Shown here: positions 58,181-64,000 of the stretch, one piece after another
Layout: every line of letters begins with the position of its first letter
Numbering within the stretch: position 1 is the stretch's first letter
Assembly: GCF_907164915.1 (NCBI RefSeq)
Contig: NC_061867.1
Coordinates: 23,102,308-23,166,307, forward strand
Length of the DNA stretch: 64,000 bases
Direction: 5' to 3'
Origin: Impatiens glandulifera
Lineage: Eukaryota > Streptophyta > Magnoliopsida > Ericales > Balsaminaceae
Notes under the pieces: model-generated
Databases searched by the model: none
What the model was told of the DNA's origin: nothing
The model's input: only the letters and a program-made list of their open reading frames with translations
Translations under genes and position numbers: made by a program

Positions 58181-59625
58181 TGATAGGATCGGCGACACTA
58201 ATAGAGATGGGGTCTGGCTATTGATGACGACTTCGGATAAACGGTTTGATAGAAATCATGTTATGGATTAATATCTCTTTCTATTCTTCGCAAATCCTTA
58301 GAACTCTTGAAACAGATTCAAGTGCGGAAATGTTCGTCGGATTTGAATCTTTGAACTAATGAAGGATGAATGGTAGAAAGTAAAGAACACAGGAAATTGT
58401 TTATGAATGTTCGGAGCAAACTCTCCTACGTCACCCCTTTTTCATACTACCAGAAGGATTTCACTATACTTCTTTGAATCAAATACAGTTCACTAATCTA
58501 GCTAACTCTCTGTTGAACAAAACAACCTTTGTTCAACTTACAGCACTGATGTTTTCTCACAGAAAAGACAGTATGTAATTATAATGTATTCACAGCTAGA
58601 TGATAAGTGAGATATTTGATTTCGGGAACTTTCTTGAATAATGAATGAAGCAGCTCTCTCTCTTATATATTCAGCAATCAATTTTTCCGTTGTCTGAGGC
58701 AGCAATTTATTTTTGAAAAGCTTCAACGGTCAAATCCTTCTTTTGGACACATGTTCCGTTGGATGTACTATCCATGAGGTACTGGGTAGTACAGCAGGAA
58801 AAGATTATTGAGATCATGGTAGTACAATACAGTACATGCAATTTAAATTATGGCAAACATGGAAGTTATTCATTTGATGAGCTTTGCTGCCAACTGTCCT
58901 GGAAGAGCATTTGCCTTTAGTAGACATCTATCTTCCTTTAGATGCTATTTACTTATCTTAGATTCCCATCTAATCATCATAGTCGTCCATTTGATCAACT
59001 GATCATCTTAGACGTTTATCTGCTTAGACACCTCATCTTGATCGTCCATCTGCTTAGACACCCCCATCTGATTATCTTGGTCGTCCATCTGCTTAGACAC
59101 CCCCATCTGATCATCTTAGCCGTCCATCTAATTAGACGCCCCATCCTAATAGTCTATTAGATGCCTCATCTTGGCCGTTCATTTTCTTAGACGACTCATC
59201 TGATTAGACAGCTCATCTAACAGTCTATTAGACGCCTCATCTTAGCTGTTCATCTGATTAGACGCCCACATCTAACTACGCGCGTTGACTTTGAGCTAAG
59301 CCTGTAAATTAACAAAAAATCCTTATTAATTATGCGTCTGGTAAAATTTGAACCCAGGTCACCAGCATGACTAGTAGATGTACTTACCATTGCACCACAG
59401 ACTATGTTGATATCTAAATATATATTTATATATTTGATATGACTAACAATTATTAAACTTAATTTTATCCATTTATTATCAAAAACCATTTCATCAATCA
59501 TCAAATCAAAATTGTTAAGTTATTTTAAATCAATTAAAAATCTTAACCCAACAATTTCTCCCTTTTTAATTATTTAAGCTAAATTATCAAAACTAGTTTA
59601 AACATTTAAAAATCTTAACCTAACA
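58181..59625 (-). repeat. Copia 3' LTR with GACGCC/TTAGAC-rich repeats
   Basis: Its promoter-proximal part matches the LTRs at 19876 and 24907. A degenerate ~33-bp array at about 58920-59275 is built from 'cttagac-acc-ccatctgat' and 'gtctattagac' words, a looser version of the dyad arrays. The last ~150 bases contain repeated PPT-plus-LTR-edge units (ends at 59553, 59625 and 59695), so the exact boundary is one of these. Confidence 0.8.
59334..59402 (-). repeat. tRNA-Gly-like segment inside copia 3' LTR
   Basis: On the minus strand it runs from GTCTGTGGTGCAATGGTAAG to CCAGACGC. The A-box-like TGGTGCAATGG and B-box-like GGGTTCAAAT are about 40 bases apart, and GTCTG/CAGAC can pair as part of an acceptor stem, as in plant tRNA-Gly. 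The anticodon arm is degenerate, so it is not a functional tRNA; a SINE-derived head is likely. Confidence 0.55.
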
Positions 59626-59711
59626 ATGTCTCCCTTTTGATTATTTAAACTAAATTATCAAAACCAGTTTAAATATTAAAAATCTTAACCCAACAATTTC
59701 TCTCTTTTTGA
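59554..59711. repeat. Tandem ~71-bp units of polypurine tract plus LTR edge
   Basis: Three successive copies of CCAACA (or CTAACA) followed by a 'tttctccctttttgatt'-type tract end at 59553, 59625 and 59695. The right LTR has two (62855 and 62927). In element sense each is a PPT followed by TGTTGGG. Confidence 0.85.
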
Positions 59712-59779
59712 TTATTTAAACTAATTTATCAAAAGAAGGTGAGTTCATGATTTAAATATAATATAGGCATTATCGTAAT

Positions 59780-59870
59780 CTAACAATCCTAAAAATATTT
59801 CTAAGGTAAGAAAACATAGACTCGGGAAGTGGCTTTGTGAAGATTTCAGCCACTTTAGGCTTTTGAATGT
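59780..59870 (-). pseudogene. Copia RNase H C-terminal remnant
   Basis: The minus-strand frame reads VAEIFTKPLPESMFSYLRN and then stops. A-[DE]-IFTKPLP is the hallmark end of copia polyproteins. The frame is contiguous with linker text from the gag side, so a single deletion removed everything from protease to most of RNase H. Confidence 0.88.
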
Positions 59871-59931
59871 CATATGCTATGTTCGAGCAGTCGGCTGTCC
59901 AGATGTCGTCTTGCTCTTCCAAGTTGTTTTC

Positions 59932-61680
59932 CTATTTATCTGCATTTAAAGACAATAAATCTTGTTCCGATTTTTCTTTGGGTGCATGGCTTATTAGTCC
60001 CTTGGGAATCCATACTTTGATTATTTTTATAGATTTCCCATGTTGCGTTGTGATCGATGCGTATGATTTAGGCTTAACAAATGTCTTCCTGCTAGCAGTT
60101 GAACTGTTAATCTTAGAGGATGGTTTTTTTCTAAAACTCCTTGATTTCTTGTTAAGTTTTAATATGCAAGACTTACTAGTTGCTTCCATCTTAAGTTTCA
60201 GCTAACTAACAGTTGGCGGAACATAAGTAATCTCATCATTTAAGGTTAGCTCATCACAGCTTGGATCAGTTCCATTCTCAGTTAAGCTCCATTTGACAAA
60301 GTTTATAGACTTAAACTTGTCACTTTTTGGGTTTATCTTTTCACAAGACTTGTCTGAGTCATTGCCATCAAATCCTAAACCGGATTTGCATCTGGCAGGC
60401 CTCAGTATACTTATCTGCTGTCTAACCACATCTCCAGACTTCGTCCACGAACCGTCCACATATGTCAAACGTTGGTTTTCAGAAAAAAGAGTTTGAACAT
60501 TTTCATTGAGCTTTTCATTCTCAGATGAGAGCTCATCCATTTTGTTTTTAAAAACTTAAGAATCATTGTTTCGAGATGAAGAAGAGCTGTCAGATTTGTT
60601 TTTCAAATTTAGTTCATCAAAAGAGTCTGACAGTTTCTTGTACTCAATGACCATGTCATTGAGTGCAATAATTCACTCATCTCTTGAGAATTTTTCAGAG
60701 GAGAAATCAAATACCTCAGAGTCAACTTCTTCTTAAGCCATGAAGCAAGTGACCTCTTCATCATCACTAACGTTGGATGATGAATCATCTGAGTCGCTGT
60801 CGGCCCACTTGGCTTTGTTTTCAGCCGCCATGAGAGTCTTTAACTCTTTCTTGTTCTTTTTCTCATCTTTCTTTTTTTCATCACGCTTCAGCTTGCTGTT
60901 TCATTCCTTGAAGTGTCTCTTATTCATGAATTTGCAGATTTTCTTCATGAAAAGAGTCATGGCATCGCTTCTAATCTGCTTAGCAGCAGCCTTCACAGTA
61001 GTGGCAGTAGGTGGCTCCTCAACAATCACCAATGCCTTTGTTATGATGGTGGATGTGGAATGTTCCTCTCCATTCCTAAAGTTTATTTCAAACTCGTAGG
61101 CCTTCAAATCAGCTAACAAATCATAGAGCTTCATCTTGTTGAGGTCTTTAGATTCCCTCATCGCCATTGTCTTGATATCCCACTCTCTAGGAAGAGCACG
61201 CATGACCTTGATCGCAACCTCTCTGTTGCTGTAAGTCTTGCCTAGAGTGGATAGAGAAGTGATAACTTTACTGAATCTTTCTTTGAACTCAGTCATCGTC
61301 TCTCCAGGACGCATCTTGAAGTTAATGAACTGTTGTGTGGCAACCATGAGTCTATTTTCTTTGGTTTGCTCGTTGCCCTCACACAGTTTAGTTAGTTTCT
61401 CCCAAATATCTTTGGCAGTGGGACATGTGATGATCTTGTGTACCATGTTGTCATCCAATGTCTTGTAGAGGATGTCTTTTGCTATGCTGTCGAGGTTGTT
61501 CTTTCTTTTATCTTCACTGGTCCACTCAGATCTAGCCTTCTCAATCTTTATCGGACCGTTGGTGATGACAAACCACATGTCATCATCTATGAAAGCTAGA
61601 TGAGCGTGGACTCTCTCGTTCCACACGACGTAGTTTTCCTCTAAGAACATGGGAACATTGTTGATGACAGCCATAGACAT
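59932..61680 (-). pseudogene. Copia gag (UBN2/DUF4219-type) and linker, with stops
   Basis: From 61680, MSMAVINNVPMFLEENYVVWNERVHAHL opens an intact 259-codon gag domain to 60901 (TAKDIWEKLTKLCEGNEQ, then RPGETMTEFKERFSKVI and MRALPREWD). The CKFMNKRHF segment is a degraded zinc knuckle, with a stop where the last Cys would be. A charged linker follows to about 60560, then a coiled-coil block (60540-60202) and a basic block (60189-59932) containing KVWIPKGL, a motif common between gag and protease in this lineage. Four or more stops break the downstream part; gag itself is open. Confidence 0.88.
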
Positions 61681-61718
61681 GATTCAAATTCCTTAAAAGC
61701 TTGAGAATAGAAAACGAG

Positions 61719-61730
61719 GCTCTGATACCA
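61719..61730 (-). promoter_or_regulatory. Primer binding site, initiator tRNA-Met (copia)
   Basis: TGGTATCAGAGC on the minus strand, two bases from the LTR end at 61733. Confidence 0.92.
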
Positions 61731-61732
61731 AT

Positions 61733-62927
61733 TGATAGGATCGACGACACCAATAGAGACGGGGGTCTGGCTATTGATGACGACTTCAGATAAACGGTTT
61801 GATGTAAATCCTGTTAGGGATTAATATCTCTATTTATTCTTCGCAAATCCTTAGAACTCTTTAAACATATTCAAGTGCAGAAATGTTCGTCGGATTTGAA
61901 GCTTTGAACCAATGAAAGATGAATGGTAGAAAGTAAAGAACACAGGAAGTTATTTATAGATGTTCGGAGAAAACTCTCCTATGTCACCCCTTCTTCCAAC
62001 CACCGGAAGGTTTTCACTATACTTCTTTGAATCAAATACAGTTCACTAATCTAGTTAACTCTCTGTTGAACAAAACAACCTTTGTTCAACTTACAGCACT
62101 GGAGTTTTCTCACAGAAAAGATAGTATGTAATTACAATGTATTCACAACTAGATGATAAGTGAGATATTTGATTTCAGGAACTTTTTTGAATAAGAAATG
62201 AATGAGGCAGCAAATTTTTCTTGAAAAAACTTCAACGGTCAAATCCTTCTTTTGGACACATGTCATCTTTCCGTTGGATGTACTATCCATGAGGTACTGG
62301 GTAGTACAGCAGAAAAGATTCTTAAGATTGTGGTAGTACAATACAGTACAGGAAATATGAATTATGGCAAACGTCGTAGTTATTCATTTGATGAGCCCTG
62401 CTGCCAGCTGTCTGTAGAACTCTACTGCTAGTTGCCAGCTGTCTGGGAGAGCATCTGCCTTTAGATGCCCAACCTATAGACGTCTATCTTTCTTCAGATG
62501 CCATATGCTTATCTTAGATGCCATCTAATCATCATATAGACGCCCCATATAACCACACGTTAGACGCCCCATCTATTACAGGCATTGACTTTGAGCTATG
62601 CCTGTAAATTAACAAAGATCCAATTATTAATTCTGCGTCTGGTGAGATTTGAACCCAGGTCACCAGCATGACTAGCAGATGTACTTACCATTACACCACA
62701 GACTATGTTGATATCTAAATATATATTTATATATTTGATATGAATAACAATTATTGAACTTAGTTTTATCCATTTATTATCAAAAAACCATTTCATCAAT
62801 CATCAAATCAAAATTGTTAAGTTATTTTAAATCAATTAAAAATCTTAACCCAACAATTTCTCCCTTTTTGATTATTTAAGCTAAATTATCAAAACCAGTT
62901 TAAACATTTAAAAATCTTAGCCCAACA
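61733..62927 (-). repeat. Copia 5' LTR (1195 bp)
   Basis: Partner of 58181-59625. It is shorter mainly because its GACGCC/TTAGAC repeat (about 62450-62580) has far fewer units. It contains the same tRNA-Gly-like segment at 62635-62702, with the A-box-like TGGTGTAATGG. Confidence 0.88.
62635..62702 (-). repeat. tRNA-Gly-like segment inside copia 5' LTR
   Basis: Better preserved than the partner at 59334: GTCTGTGGTGTAATGG at the head, GGGTTCAAATCTCACCAGACGC at the tail. It is present in both LTRs, so it was already part of the LTR when this copy inserted. Confidence 0.58.
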
Positions 62928-62932
62928 AGGTA

Positions 62933-64000
62933 AGTCCTTTAAATTTAATGAAGTACCGGGTCATAAGAATAGGAATGCAAACGTTGAAGGACCAATTCGT
63001 CCTGAAATATCTATTCAAGTTAGCTCTCATCATTCTCATCCTATCTGATCCATTGCTCTTGGTTCTCACATCTCAACTCGATCCAACTCTGAGGAAACTC
63101 CAAGGCAGTACATCCATCAGATTATTTTGAACGCTCTAGCTCCGTGGAAAGATTATGTTAATGTCCGATTGGATGAAATGGAAACCGATCGAATAAATGT
63201 TGTACTAGAAACCAATCCGTCCACTCTTCATGAAATCGATCGGTCCACTTTCCCTGAAACCGATCGATCTTCTCTACCTAAATCTAATCGGTTTAACATG
63301 CTAAAAAATGGCCAGATAGAGGAAGCTACAACCGACCCAAATATTGTGAATCAGTATGCGTCTACTCCAAATGAAAACAATTTGAAAAAGGCCCCATCTA
63401 AATCGTTCCTCTCTTTAGTTGCTAAAAGAAATTTAAAGAGACTTAAAAAGAATCCAAACATGCGATAATTATTGATGAAGGCAAAGATAAACCAGATGAT
63501 GACTTTACACCGCCTACTTCTGAGTCACCCCCGACGTATCCCAGAGGCTCAGGAAACTATCAACACTATTCTTGAGAAAGTTGAGTCAATTTCCAATGAG
63601 ACAATTGATTTATATTATACTTCGGAAAACATACGGCTTGAAAAAAGTTTCAATGAGATATTTCCAGGGGCAACTGAGGAGGAAATATGGTCATAAGTTC
63701 TCATTTTGGATAACCAGTGTTCTCCATGACTAAGACACATTTAGTTACTACAGCCCTGCGAAGGAGAAAATTTGTGGAGGCATATGCGAGAGGGCGACCA
63801 TTGTATTCCTTCCTCAAAGAACACAAGAACAACTTTAATCCTTTGGGCGCCAATGCAAAGACAAACAAAGAAATAATTGGTCTTCTGGAAGCTATTATGG
63901 ATGAATTTCTATCAATCTCTCAGACCTATGTAGATGGCGAGGGAACCTCAACGTCTGAATAAATCGGCATCCCATGCCTTGGAAAAGAACAGACGGATCT
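62933..64000 (+). pseudogene. LRP gene resumes after copia; duplicated C-terminal half, runs off window
   Basis: 62933-63126 continues the interrupted gene. From about 63170 the text repeats 56940-57745: the ETDR repeat (63180-63300), the SFLSL-VAKRNLKRLK basic segment (about 63400), an ETINTILEKVESISNETIDLYY helix (63535-63640) and the RRRKFVEAYARGRPLYSFLKEHK block (about 63750-63830), ending TSTSE with TAA at 63960. Two frameshifts (near 63465 and 63700) break it. With the copia removed, the duplicated halves are about 1.49 kb apart. Of all copies, this one best preserves the C-terminal domains. Confidence 0.65.

Larger units (their letters stand above)
58181..62927 (-). mobile_element. Ty1/copia retrotransposon, internally deleted, with near-matching 5-bp TSD
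   Basis: Outer bounds are TGATAGG at 58181 and CCCAACA at 62927. Flanking pentamers are GGGTA (58176-58180) and AGGTA (62928-62932), one mismatch. LTRs are 58181 to about 59625 and 61733-62927. The tRNA-Met primer site is at 61719-61730. The gag frame is followed by a short linker and then only the extreme C-terminus of RNase H, so protease, integrase and reverse transcriptase are deleted. The LTRs differ at roughly 9% of sampled positions, indicating an old insertion. It is an LTR-family relative of the 19876-26932 element. Confidence 0.92.

Noticed and set aside
60740..61468. Plus-strand ORFs opposite copia gag, some with hydrophobic runs
   Set aside because: The phenylalanine/leucine runs are reverse translations of Lys/Glu-rich gag, not membrane proteins.

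Overview
This is repeat-dominated nuclear DNA from a dicot plant. The evidence is plant-type transposons (a FAR1-like MULE, a hAT, Ty1/copia and Ty3/gypsy elements primed by initiator tRNA-Met), a plant mobile domain (PMD) gene, and a nuclear copy of plant mitochondrial nad6/matR sequence. Several decayed ORFs belong to a repeat-associated protein family that I recall mainly from predicted proteins of Gesneriaceae (Dorcoceras). That suggests order Lamiales, but this is recall, not a search. Only two ORFs look intact: the twin PMD genes.

Layout. Bases 1-16945 and 40783-57776 are two direct copies of one ~17 kb block. Each copy holds, left to right: a MULE with ~0.4-0.6 kb terminal inverted repeats (left end cut off in copy A), a LINE 3' remnant, a 3.0 kb hAT with a perfect 8-bp target-site duplication, the PMD gene on the minus strand, an AT-rich tract with a ~400-bp tandem repeat, and two related decayed genes of the Lamiales-type family (called LRP below). 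Both hAT copies share the same target site, so the whole block was duplicated after the hAT inserted.

Between the copies (17-40.5 kb): degenerate minisatellites and (TA)n tracts; a minus-strand LTR element (19876-26932) whose interior carries an LRP pseudogene instead of gag-pol, and whose LTRs hold long arrays of a 28-bp dyad-symmetric unit; an inverted, truncated LTR fused tail to tail to it (26933-27960); a gypsy element keeping gag-protease and a scrap of integrase (28812-32219); an orphan hAT end; a mitochondrial insertion joining nad6 to matR (about 34.0-34.7 kb); a ~0.93 kb foldback repeat (35146-36072); and an AT-rich tract with poorly recognisable gene scraps.

To the right of copy B: a copia element (58181-62927, minus strand) of the same LTR family as the 19.9-26.9 kb element. 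It keeps gag and only the last part of RNase H, and it sits in an LRP gene whose C-terminal half had already been tandemly duplicated (56.9-57.7 kb and 63.1-64.0 kb).

The unusual material is (1) the LTR arrays of palindromic GTTAGAC/GTCTAAC units with variable copy number and an orientation flip, (2) an LTR element carrying an unfamiliar protein family in sense orientation, and (3) a PMD ORF kept open in two copies while every neighbouring transposase is broken. All identity figures are by-eye estimates on sampled stretches.
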